Below, piece after piece: positions 1 to 7,132 of a stretch of DNA of 18,219 bases. The translations under genes and the position numbers were made by a program. Under the pieces are notes generated by a model that was not told the DNA's origin, made no database searches, and saw nothing but the letters and a program-made list of their open reading frames with translations. The stretch's first letter is position 1. Each line of letters opens with the position of its first letter. Source of the DNA: Oscillospiraceae bacterium. Lineage in GTDB: Bacteria > Bacillota > Clostridia > Oscillospirales > Ruminococcaceae. The stretch is taken from the NCBI GenBank assembly GCA_016296165.1, contig JAEDJV010000042.1, positions 1-18,219 on the forward strand, written 5' to 3'.

Positions 1-923
1 CAGAGTACAGTCCAAAGGAACAGGTTAAATCTGAACCGGTAAACACCGAAATTCCGGTAAGGCCAGAAATAAAAGATTCTTCCGCAATATCCGAAAGTCT
101 GATTCAAAGTGATGAAGGTGTTGAAAAAACACATGCTGAAGCCGTAATAAGTGAATATAATATAAGCACTGATAAACAGGCTAAAGTTAATAATTCACAT
201 GAAACAGTATCTTCACCAAAAAATTATTCATCAGATCAGGTTACAGAAAAAACAGTAATTTCTGTACAATCTGAAACTCAGACAGGATCTGAAGATAACC
301 CTTCATTTACAGACAGTAGTGATTCAAATATTTCTGAAAATGCCAAAACTGATTCAAAGCAGTTGAAGTCAGAAGAAAACAGAACTTCAGATTTTGAAGA
401 AATAATGAGAAATACTGTTACACTTTCACCGCTTCATTTTATGAAAGCGTCTTCAGTAATGAGTGATACAATTACAGAACAGCAAATTTCATCGCAGACA
501 TACCGAGCTCTTAATGAAAGTATCATAAAAGGAAGAAAACATTTTATAATTAAACTTTCACCGGAGGGTCTGGGAGACATAACAGTAAAACTGATAAAAT
601 CAGAGGATTCTGTACTTGTAAGAATGTCCGCTTCAGATGAAAAAACTGCACAGCTTCTTAACCGGGAACTTGATGTACTCCAGAATCTTCTTAAACCGCA
701 CAATGCTGAAATTGAAACTGTCACAACCTATAAGGAAAGCACGACAGACATGCAGAATTCATCGTTTAATCAGGGATTCAGAAGCAATCAGCACGACGGA
801 CAGAGAAATGGCTCACACAGAAACATGACATATTTTACTCAGTCTGAAAATACCGAGGAAGAACAAACATTAAATATTATGCCTTCTATAATAGGAAATA
901 CAATTCTTAACAGATTTATTTAA
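1..923 (+). CDS. fliK: Flagellar hook-length control protein FliK, C-terminal part (5' end outside window)
   Basis: The reading frame is open from base 3 to the TAA at 921-923, giving 306 visible codons. No convincing start is present, so the gene begins upstream; the in-frame TTG at 363 lies mid-protein and has no ribosome site. FliK is the secreted ruler that measures the hook and signals FlhB to switch export from hook to filament subunits. About the first 150 visible residues are Ser/Glu/Lys-rich and low-complexity, like the linker of known FliK proteins. The C-terminal Flg_hook domain follows, with the motif LSPEGLGDITVKL near bases 555-593 and then a helix-rich stretch (KTAQLLNRELDVLQNLL). 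The next gene is flgD, the usual order. The family call rests on this motif and the position. The N-terminal part cannot be judged. Confidence 0.88.
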   Translation, partial: EYSPKEQVKSEPVNTEIPVRPEIKDSSAISESLIQSDEGVEKTHAEAVISEYNISTDKQAKVNNSHETVSSPKNYSSDQVTEKTVISVQSETQTGSEDNPSFTDSSDSNISENAKTDSKQLKSEENRTSDFEEIMRNTVTLSPLHFMKASSVMSDTITEQQISSQTYRALNESIIKGRKHFIIKLSPEGLGDITVKLIKSEDSVLVRMSASDEKTAQLLNRELDVLQNLLKPHNAEIETVTTYKESTTDMQNSSFNQGFRSNQHDGQRNGSHRNMTYFTQSENTEEEQTLNIMPSIIGNTILNRFI

Positions 924-954
924 TATTTTAGGGGCTGAAAAAAGAGGTGAGAAT

Positions 955-1569
955 ATGCCAGTATCAAATGTTTCGGATAGAAATTATCTGGATCTTCTTG
1001 GTTCAGCGGGTACAGACAAAAAGCCGGTAGAAAATCTTGAAAAGAAATATGGTATCAAATATCAGACGGAAGATGCCGGAAATCTTGGATATGAGGATTT
1101 TCTTAAGCTTATGATTACTCAGCTGACAAATCAGGACTTTACCAATCCTACAAACGATTCAGAGTATATGGCTCAGATGACACAGTTTGGAACACTGCAG
1201 GCAATGCAGGAAATGACAAAATACAGTCAGAACAATTATGCAATGTCCATGATTGGAAAAACTGTTACAGCATCAAAATACAGCAACGGTAATATGATTA
1301 AAGAAACCGGAGTGGTTGAACAGATTACCCGTAAGAATGATGAGTATAGTCTTCTGATAAATGGAAAGGAATTTACTCTTAAACAGATTTCATCAGTAGG
1401 TACAGGTGATGTTTTGACAGAAGATTCTGAGGAAGAAAATCCGGAGATGCAGAATTTTAATACAGGGAATATGATAAACACGGGAGAAACAGGCACAGTA
1501 AACAGTCCGGTTACACAGGGAAGTGTTGTGGACATACATCAGTATGATCCGGAAGCCGCTATGGGGTAA
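955..1569 (+). CDS. flgD: Flagellar hook cap / hook assembly protein FlgD
   Basis: A protein of 204 residues with ATG at 955 and ribosome site AGAGGTGAG just upstream. FlgD sits at the tip of the growing hook and guides polymerisation of FlgE, then is discarded. The N-terminal FlgD signature is clear at about residues 43-75: YEDFLKLMITQLTNQDF, then NPTNDSEYMAQMTQFGTLQAM. The region around residues 98-145 (IGKTV to ISSVGTGD) fits the small beta domain of the family. The last 55 residues or so are acidic and Gly/Asn/Thr-rich, ending QYDPEAAMG; this tail looks disordered and makes the protein longer than the Bacillus subtilis version as I recall it. It lies 31 bases after fliK and 27 before the next gene, consistent with one operon. 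Confidence 0.93.
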   Translation: MPVSNVSDRNYLDLLGSAGTDKKPVENLEKKYGIKYQTEDAGNLGYEDFLKLMITQLTNQDFTNPTNDSEYMAQMTQFGTLQAMQEMTKYSQNNYAMSMIGKTVTASKYSNGNMIKETGVVEQITRKNDEYSLLINGKEFTLKQISSVGTGDVLTEDSEEENPEMQNFNTGNMINTGETGTVNSPVTQGSVVDIHQYDPEAAMG

Positions 1570-1596
1570 TACACCAATAAGAAAGGGAGTGTTACA

Positions 1597-2031
1597 ATGG
1601 ATGACTACATAGCATTAAGACGTTTGAGTACGCCTATTACTACAGGGATTCCTCAGCAGATACCTACTGAATATACAGAAAAGGTACCTCAGGAATCATT
1701 CAAATCCATTTTAGACGCACAGATTAATAAAGAATCAGAATCAAAGGCTGCCATAGATTCGATGGCACTTAATTCACTGGGAGTTAATTTTTCAAGACAT
1801 GCAATGAATCGTGTTATTCAGAGAAACATAGATTTGTCAGACGAAAATCTCTCAAGACTTAATGAAGGAATAAGACTTGCAGGTGAAAAAGGACTGGATG
1901 ATACGCTTATTCTTATTGATTCTGCAGCCTATATTGTAAGTGTAAAAAACAATATGGTAATTACAACTGTTGCCAATGAAGAGCTTCAGGGTAATGTATT
2001 CACAAATATTGACGGTACAGTAGTTATTTAA
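1597..2031 (+). CDS. Small flagellar operon protein (TIGR02530-like family)
   Basis: A protein of 144 residues with ATG at 1597 after AAGAAAGGGAGTG. It matches the conserved pattern I know from the uncharacterised 'flagellar operon protein' family (TIGR02530) found between flgD and flgE in Firmicutes: a variable N-terminal half, then FSRHAMNRVIQRNIDLSDE, a helix ending AGEKGLDDTLILID, and a closing segment SVKNNMVITTVANEEL followed by NVFTNIDGTVVI. The exact role is not established; its position suggests a job in hook assembly or export, which is inference. It is cytoplasmic by appearance, with no signal peptide or membrane segment. A 116-base gap with inverted repeats separates it from flgE. 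Family membership is fairly sure from motif and context. Confidence 0.85.
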   Translation: MDDYIALRRLSTPITTGIPQQIPTEYTEKVPQESFKSILDAQINKESESKAAIDSMALNSLGVNFSRHAMNRVIQRNIDLSDENLSRLNEGIRLAGEKGLDDTLILIDSAAYIVSVKNNMVITTVANEELQGNVFTNIDGTVVI

Positions 2032-2034
2032 AAG

Positions 2035-2087
2035 CCGGACCTTTTTAAGGAAGCTTTTCCGGAACCCGACTGACAGACAGTTCCGGA
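2035..2087 (+). repeat. Three evenly spaced CCGGA palindromic elements upstream of flgE
   Basis: The gap before flgE holds CCGGA at 2035, 2059 and 2083, exactly 24 bases apart. The middle copy is the perfect palindrome TTCCGGAA (2057-2064) and the last is TCCGGA (2082-2087). CCGGAAC (2059-2065) can pair with GTTCCGG (2080-2086) around a 14-base loop. The first element can instead pair with the second (2035-2039 with 2058-2062), so alternative hairpins are possible. There is no T-tract after either stem, so this is not a standard terminator. It could be an operator array, a processing site or chance. Confidence 0.45.
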
Positions 2088-2147
2088 CGCGTACCGTTGA
2101 GATATTAAAAACAAACAAATATTTTTAAAATTTCAGGAGGTCATATT

Positions 2148-4163
2148 ATGGTAAGATCATTATATTCAGGTGTTGCAGGACTTAAAACACAGCAGACAAA
2201 AATGGACGTTATCGGTAACAATATCGCAAACGTAGGTACATACGGATTTAAATCAGACAGAGCAACATTCAAGGATGTTTACTATCAGACAACAGCAACA
2301 GCAACAGCAGCTACAGGTAATATTGGTGGTACTAATGCCAAGCAGATAGGTTATGGTAACTCTGTAGGCAGTATTGATACAAATACAAAAACTTCAGCTA
2401 TGTCATCAACAGGTTATGGTCTTGACGTTGCTATTGCAGGTGAAGGATTCCTTCAGGTTATGGGACTTGATGGAAAAATTATGTACACAAAGGCTGGTAT
2501 GCTTGACGTTGATGCCGATGGAAATCTTGTTGACGTAAACGGTAACTTTGTACTTGGTATCTCAGGAAGCGATACAACTTTACCACCTTCTTCAAATAAG
2601 ATCAAGATAGATCTTCCTTTCCTTGATCCGCAGCCAGCAAGTGTCGAAAGTACAATCAATAATGTTGATTATAAAATTACATCTTCTAATTCAACAGATA
2701 AGGCTAAGGTAAATATCACATTTGTTTCCAGCGCTTCACTGCCAATTGGTCAGAAGATGACAGCAAAGGTTTCAGGTGCTTCAATTGTTGTAACAGTTAA
2801 TGCCAATGAAGAGTTTTCTGATATTGATGAGATAAATGCTGAAATGAATAAAGCAATAAAATCAGCAAATGGCGGTGTTGAACATCCAGCAGGAGAGTTT
2901 ACAATCGACATGGTTCCATCAGATTCAAAGTTCTCCACAATAGATATTGATGGCACAACAAGCCAGCCGATAAAACTTAAGGGTTCTGAACTTGTAGGAA
3001 CAAATTTTGGCTATATTCCTGGTGAAGTTACAATGCCAGATGACTTAAAAGGTCTGTTTGGGGTTGAATCTGTAAGTGAGGGTTTTACAGGGGATACAAG
3101 ATCATCAAAGTTCCCGACAGTTCCTGCTTTTACTGTAAGTAACCAATCTGCGAACACAACTACAAATTCAGTAACTGTTACATTTGACTCTACATGGGGC
3201 AATGGTAATACTGTATCATATACAATGGCTGATTTGACAGGTTTAACTGGTACAATTAGTACTGCAGTTCCGCAAGCTAATGGGGACGTTTTAGTTACAG
3301 ATAGTAATGGTGGTACATTTACAATAAATGTTGCTTCACTTCAAACCAAAGCAAATCTTTCAACACCACCTGCAACTGTTAGCAGCACTCCGCAGGATTT
3401 TGTAGTAAGTTATGATTCAGCTACAGGACTTGAGATAACTATGACAGATGCAAACGGTAAAACCTATGTTGGAAATGTAAGTCCTGAACAGTTAAAATCA
3501 GCCGGCTCAGTAGTTATGTACGCACAGGGTGGAACTTCAGACGATTCGTTTGTAATTTCATATCCGTCAATTACTACTTTAAAGTCAACTCTTCCTGATA
3601 TCAAAACTAAGAACGGCGGAACAGTTAGTTTGATTGATGATCCAACTGCGAACAATCCATTAACTACTCTTACTAATGCTAATAAATTTGTATTCACTTT
3701 TTCCGGTGCTGTAAACATGAACCAGAGCGAACCTTCACGTAACCTCGGTCTTGGTCAGAGTTCGTTCAAACTTTCAGGCGGTACAGAAGGTGGCGAACAG
3801 ACAGTAGCAAACCTTACAAGCATTTCAATCAATGATGACGGATGTCTCGTGGGTACTCACGAAATTTACGGTGTTGTTGAACTTGGACGTATTGACCTTG
3901 CTACATTTGCTAATCCGGCTGGTCTTGCAAAGGTAGGTAATACATACTTTGAAACAACACTTAACTCAGGTGATCCGATTGTTGTAAATGCTGGTACTGA
4001 AGGCACAGGACAGCTTATGGCTTCAACACTCGAAGCATCAAACGTTGACCTTTCAAATGAATTTTCAGATATGATTATGACACAGAGAGGATTCCAGGCT
4101 TCATCACGTGTTATTACAGTATCTGATACAATGCTCGAGGAACTTATTAACCTCAAGAGATAA
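2148..4163 (+). CDS. flgE: Flagellar hook protein FlgE (long form)
   Basis: A protein of 671 residues with ATG at 2148 and strong site CAGGAGG at 2135-2141. FlgE forms the universal joint between rod and filament. The N-terminal rod-type signature is present (MVRSLYSGVAGLKTQQ, then VIGNNIANVGTYGFKSDRATF), with the LDVAIAGEGFLQV motif typical of FlgE/F/G near residue 93. The C-terminus has SNVDLSNEFSDMIMTQRGFQ, and the last residues are EELINLKR. These ends form the D0/D1 coiled-coil core. The centre, about residues 150-560, is a long surface domain, which makes this protein far longer than the roughly 260-residue Bacillus subtilis hook protein. The ends use codons typical of highly expressed genes (CAG, ATC, AAC, CGT). 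A central block at about 3140-3350 differs and may be variable or acquired. Gaps of 116 and 90 bases isolate the gene within the operon. Confidence 0.95.
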   Translation: MVRSLYSGVAGLKTQQTKMDVIGNNIANVGTYGFKSDRATFKDVYYQTTATATAATGNIGGTNAKQIGYGNSVGSIDTNTKTSAMSSTGYGLDVAIAGEGFLQVMGLDGKIMYTKAGMLDVDADGNLVDVNGNFVLGISGSDTTLPPSSNKIKIDLPFLDPQPASVESTINNVDYKITSSNSTDKAKVNITFVSSASLPIGQKMTAKVSGASIVVTVNANEEFSDIDEINAEMNKAIKSANGGVEHPAGEFTIDMVPSDSKFSTIDIDGTTSQPIKLKGSELVGTNFGYIPGEVTMPDDLKGLFGVESVSEGFTGDTRSSKFPTVPAFTVSNQSANTTTNSVTVTFDSTWGNGNTVSYTMADLTGLTGTISTAVPQANGDVLVTDSNGGTFTINVASLQTKANLSTPPATVSSTPQDFVVSYDSATGLEITMTDANGKTYVGNVSPEQLKSAGSVVMYAQGGTSDDSFVISYPSITTLKSTLPDIKTKNGGTVSLIDDPTANNPLTTLTNANKFVFTFSGAVNMNQSEPSRNLGLGQSSFKLSGGTEGGEQTVANLTSISINDDGCLVGTHEIYGVVELGRIDLATFANPAGLAKVGNTYFETTLNSGDPIVVNAGTEGTGQLMASTLEASNVDLSNEFSDMIMTQRGFQASSRVITVSDTMLEELINLKR

Positions 4164-4172
4164 TCCGGATAT

Positions 4173-4222
4173 TAAATAATCTAGAGAGGCGGTTATTCGC
4201 ATGACCGCTTCTCTGTTATTTA
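4173..4222 (+). terminator. Long two-part hairpin after flgE (attenuator or processing site)
   Basis: AGAGAGGCGGT (4183-4193) pairs with ACCGCTTCTCT (4204-4214) over 11 positions with one G-T wobble and a 10-base loop. After a small internal loop, TAAATAA (4173-4179) pairs with TTATTTA (4216-4222). The following bases are AT-rich but contain no uninterrupted T run, so it is at best a leaky terminator. It may also protect the 3' end of the flgE message or mark a cleavage point, lowering expression of flbD and motA relative to flgE. The pairing is seen directly; the function is inference. Confidence 0.6.
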
Positions 4223-4253
4223 TTAAATTTATAAAAAAGGGTGTCAGAATATT

Positions 4254-4457
4254 ATGATAACACTAACAAAACTTAACGGAACAAAATTTGTATTAAACTG
4301 TGATCTTATTGAAACGATACAGGAGAACCCTGATACAACTATAAGACTTTCAAACGGTAATGTCTATATAGTAAAGGAACCTTCTGATATGGTTATTGAT
4401 CTTACAACTGAATTTCGCCGGGGGATATTATCAGGTATTCTGAACGTGGAAAAATAG
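4254..4457 (+). CDS. flbD: Flagellar protein FlbD / SwrD family
   Basis: A protein of 67 residues with ATG at 4254 and site AAAGGGTG about 10 bases upstream. It belongs to the small FlbD family (SwrD in Bacillus subtilis), recognised by the start MITLTKLNGTKFVLNCDLIE, the central segment ENPDTTIRLSNGNVY and the motif VKEPSDMV. In B. subtilis, SwrD has been linked to stator power for swarming; its placement directly before motA here fits a motor-related role. The fold is a small, mostly beta protein without membrane segments. The stop codon TAG forms part of the TAGGAGG ribosome site of motA, so the two genes are probably translationally linked. Confidence 0.9.
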   Translation: MITLTKLNGTKFVLNCDLIETIQENPDTTIRLSNGNVYIVKEPSDMVIDLTTEFRRGILSGILNVEK

Positions 4458-4470
4458 GAGGACAATCTTT

Positions 4471-5289
4471 ATGGATATATTGTCGCTTATTGGATTTCTC
4501 CTTGCGATTGTTCTGATTGTAATAAGTATTGCAACCGGAAAAAATCCCGAAACAGGCGATGTTCAAATTGTGATGGAACAGCTTAAGGGATTTATTGATC
4601 CCGGATCTATTGCGATAGTTATTGGTGGTACAGTAGGTGCAATGCTCATATCATATCCGGGTAATTTCTTCAAAAAAATCCCAAAACATCTCAAGATAGT
4701 ATTCTTCCCGACAAAGTATAATCCTACTGAATATATCGAACAGATTACTGAATTTGCAAAGGAAGCACGTATTAACGGACTTCTTGCACTTGAAGAAAAG
4801 ATGAATGACATTCAGGATCCGTTTATGAAAAATGCACTGATGCTTGTTGTTGACTCAGTTGAACCTGAAAAGGTAAAAGTTCTTCTTGGGAATGAACTTG
4901 ATTATCTTGAAGACAGACATTCGCAGTGTCAGGGGTTTTACATGAAGATGGCGGAGTTTGCTCCTGCTTTTGGTATGGCAGGTACTCTTATCGGTCTTAT
5001 TAATCTTCTGGCAAATATGTCAGACGCTGACGCGCTTGCTTCAAATATGGCGGTTGCACTCGTTACCACTTTCTATGGTGTACTTGTAGCGAATCTTATA
5101 GGTAAGCCAATTGCCAACAAGCTGAAGAAACGTCATGAGGAAGAAATGCTCTGCAAGGTAATAATAAGTGAGGGTGTTCAGTCCATACAGGACGGTGATA
5201 ATCCGCAGTTTATTGAGGAAAAGCTTATGAGACTTCTTCCGACATCATTAAGTTCACCTGATGCAAAAGGCGGAAAAAAAGATAAGTAA
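4471..5289 (+). CDS. motA: Flagellar motor stator protein MotA
   Basis: A protein of 272 residues, the normal size for the family, with ATG at 4471 behind AGGAGG. MotA and MotB form the proton- or sodium-driven stator. Membrane segments are visible at about residues 4-20 and 44-62 and, after a large charged cytoplasmic loop, near residues 165-182 and 190-212. The loop carries the charged stretch that touches the rotor (ARINGLLALEEKMNDIQDPF, then VEPEKVKVLLGNELDYLEDRH). The conserved MotA segment FAPAFGMAGTLIGLINLLANM and the following VALVTTFYGVLVANLIGKPIA place it with certainty in the MotA/TolQ/ExbB superfamily, and its pairing with motB confirms MotA. The ion used cannot be told from the sequence. 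Confidence 0.95.
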   Translation: MDILSLIGFLLAIVLIVISIATGKNPETGDVQIVMEQLKGFIDPGSIAIVIGGTVGAMLISYPGNFFKKIPKHLKIVFFPTKYNPTEYIEQITEFAKEARINGLLALEEKMNDIQDPFMKNALMLVVDSVEPEKVKVLLGNELDYLEDRHSQCQGFYMKMAEFAPAFGMAGTLIGLINLLANMSDADALASNMAVALVTTFYGVLVANLIGKPIANKLKKRHEEEMLCKVIISEGVQSIQDGDNPQFIEEKLMRLLPTSLSSPDAKGGKKDK

Positions 5290-5318
5290 GATTTATTCAG
5301 GTAACAGGGGGTGTTATT

Positions 5319-6236
5319 ATGGCGCGAAAACAGCAGGAAGAAGAAAGCGGCGGAAGCTGGATGGATACCTATGGAGACATGGTAACACTGCTCCTGACGT
5401 TTTTTGTAATGCTTTACAGTATGTCAACTATTGTGGATGAAAAATGGACTGCACTTGTTTCAGCATTTAAAATTGACGGCGATGAAAAAGTCGATGTAGT
5501 TGTTTTTGAAGAAAGCGACCTGAATGGTGAAAAAGGCGGTGACGGAGTTTTTATCGGAAAAGTTGAAGATGAAAACCCACAGGATGGTACAATTTACAAT
5601 TCTGCAATTGACGAATTATATGAAAAAATCATGACATACATAGATGAACATGAACTCAGTAATAGTGTTCTTGTTCAGCAGTCATCTGAATCTGAAGCTG
5701 GTGCTGAGACAGAAGAAGATAAAAACAGCAGTAGTGAAAAACCAATGGATGGTTCAACAGATGAATCAGATTCGGAAAATGCAAAAAATATTTTTATTCA
5801 GTTTAAAGACAATGTCATTTTTGAACCGGACAGATCAGAGATAAAACCTGAAAGTGAACAGCTTCTTCAGTTTTTCGGTGAGTGCCTTTCAAGTGTTCAG
5901 GATGATGTTTCACTAATTATGATTAAGGGACATACAGCCAAAAGTCCGACATCAACTGTCGATTCAAGACTTCTTTCATCGGAACGTGCCGGAAATATTT
6001 CCAACTTTTTAGAACACAGATCCGGTATATCCTCCGATCTTTTGCTGCCTATGGGACTTGGAAACAATTTTCCTATAGCAGATAATGATACAGAAGAAGG
6101 AAGGGCTCAAAACAGACGTGTTGAGATAGCTATAATAAACAAGAACAGTGAACTTGCAAGAAATTCAGATTTTCTTAAGGCTATGGGTGCAACTTTTGAC
6201 ACATCTTCAAAAAAATCAGGGGATAACGCAGAATAA
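5319..6236 (+). CDS. motB: Flagellar motor stator protein MotB
   Basis: A protein of 305 residues with ATG at 5319 after AGGGGGTG. The N-terminus has the stator signature GGSWMDTYGDMVTLLLTFFV; Asp20 in YGDM is the expected ion-carrying aspartate in the single membrane helix. The C-terminal OmpA-like domain (about residues 165-275) binds peptidoglycan and anchors the stator: it shows IKGHTA near residue 205 and the closing motif GRAQNRRVEIAI. Between them lies a long linker with an acidic, Ser-rich low-complexity stretch around residues 120-157. The usual GHTD is GHTA here. In many clostridia fliL follows motB; here the next gene is a FliN-type protein. Export is through the membrane, with most of the protein outside. 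Confidence 0.95.
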   Translation: MARKQQEEESGGSWMDTYGDMVTLLLTFFVMLYSMSTIVDEKWTALVSAFKIDGDEKVDVVVFEESDLNGEKGGDGVFIGKVEDENPQDGTIYNSAIDELYEKIMTYIDEHELSNSVLVQQSSESEAGAETEEDKNSSSEKPMDGSTDESDSENAKNIFIQFKDNVIFEPDRSEIKPESEQLLQFFGECLSSVQDDVSLIMIKGHTAKSPTSTVDSRLLSSERAGNISNFLEHRSGISSDLLLPMGLGNNFPIADNDTEEGRAQNRRVEIAIINKNSELARNSDFLKAMGATFDTSSKKSGDNAE

Positions 6237-6277
6237 TTAATCTTCTCAAAAAAACTGATCAGAGGGAGATGTTAAAA

Positions 6278-6706
6278 ATGAAAACCAGATGTATAAATGT
6301 TAAGGAAGTGAGTTTTCCTGATTTTTCTGCTAATGAGAAGGATATTGGTGAAACAACAGTTGATTATACTAATCTGCTTATGAATGTTCCGCTTAATGTA
6401 AGAGTAGAGATAGGAAAAACAAAAATGCCTATGAGAGAAGTTTTAAAACTTGCTCAGGGTTCAATAATAAAGCTTGAAAAACAAGCTGGTGCACCGGTTG
6501 ATATAATCGCTAATGATCAAACTGTTGCAAGAGGGGATGTAATTGTTATAGAAGACAATTTCGGAGTAAGAATTACTGAGATAATTACATCCAGGAAATT
6601 TATGCAGGATATAAATGCTGCAGAAGAAAAACCTGAAAAAAATGAAACTGTTCCGGGAAGCAGTCCGGAAACAGGATTGACAGGAAATACAGAGGAAGGC
6701 GAATAA
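6278..6706 (+). CDS. fliN: Flagellar motor switch protein FliN (SpoA domain)
   Basis: I chose ATG 6278 (142 residues) over the in-frame ATG at 6269. The ribosome site AGAGGGAG (6261-6268) is 9 bases from 6278 but touches 6269. The SpoA/FliN domain spans about residues 24-98: LLMNVPLNVRVEIGKTKMPM, the segment LAQGSIIKLEKQAGAPVDI, and VARGDVIVIEDNFGVRI. This is the C-ring subunit that, with FliM, forms the rotor switch and docks the export ATPase complex. The N-terminus (VKEVSFPDFSAN) resembles the short linker before the SpoA domain in FliN/FliY. There is no CheC-like domain, so this is FliN, not full-length FliY. The last 30 residues are acidic and disordered-looking. No fliM or fliL lies next to it, which is unusual. 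Confidence 0.88.
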   Translation: MKTRCINVKEVSFPDFSANEKDIGETTVDYTNLLMNVPLNVRVEIGKTKMPMREVLKLAQGSIIKLEKQAGAPVDIIANDQTVARGDVIVIEDNFGVRITEIITSRKFMQDINAAEEKPEKNETVPGSSPETGLTGNTEEGE

Positions 6707-6727
6707 TCCTTAACTGGAGGCGGTTTA

Positions 6728-7132
6728 TTGAATAATTCAGCTGCAGGCAGGATATTTACAGTACTGTTCACATTAATTATTTTTGTAGTAATACTGTATC
6801 TTGCCTATCTGACAACAAAGTATATAGGGAAGAAATATTCCGTTAATGGCGGAATGAACGGGAAAAACATGAGGATTCTTGACAGTATGAGAATAAGTCA
6901 GGATAAGCTGCTCATGATAGTTAAGGCCGGGGACAAGACAATACTTATTGGTGTCAGCAAAGATCATATGGAATATATTTGTGATATTGATGAATCAGAA
7001 CTTCAGTTGCCAGAATCCGGTGCTGTATATACGGCATCGGAGCCTTCTGATTTTATACAGTCATTTAAGTCTGTTTTAAGTGAGAAAATTAATAATTACA
7101 AGTCAAAGGAGAACAAAGATGAAAAAAAATAA
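6728..7132 (+). CDS. fliO: Flagellar biosynthesis protein FliO
   Basis: A protein of 134 residues starting at TTG 6728, set by the ribosome site TGGAGGCGG about 6 bases upstream; no ATG suits. FliO is a small membrane protein that helps assemble the FliP ring of the export gate. There is one membrane segment at about residues 10-30 (IFTVLFTLIIFVVILYLAYL), followed by a cytoplasmic domain with the family pattern ILDSMRISQDKLLMIVKAGD and KTILIGVSKDHM. Sequence conservation in FliO is weak, so the call rests on topology, this pattern and the position directly before fliP. Its last 14 bases overlap the start of fliP. Confidence 0.85.
   Translation: MNNSAAGRIFTVLFTLIIFVVILYLAYLTTKYIGKKYSVNGGMNGKNMRILDSMRISQDKLLMIVKAGDKTILIGVSKDHMEYICDIDESELQLPESGAVYTASEPSDFIQSFKSVLSEKINNYKSKENKDEKK

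Noticed and set aside
363..923. Independent short gene starting at TTG 363.
   Set aside because: The frame is open back to base 3 with the same composition and no ribosome site, so it is the end of fliK.
2097..2125. Possible sigma-A promoter before flgE (TTGAGA, 17-base spacer, TATTTT).
   Set aside because: The -10 matches only 4 of 6 positions in a very AT-rich stretch where such matches are expected by chance.
7080..7118. Longer FliP start at 7080.
   Set aside because: It would place basic residues from within fliO before the signal peptide and lacks a ribosome site, whereas ATG 7119 has AAAGGAG at good distance.
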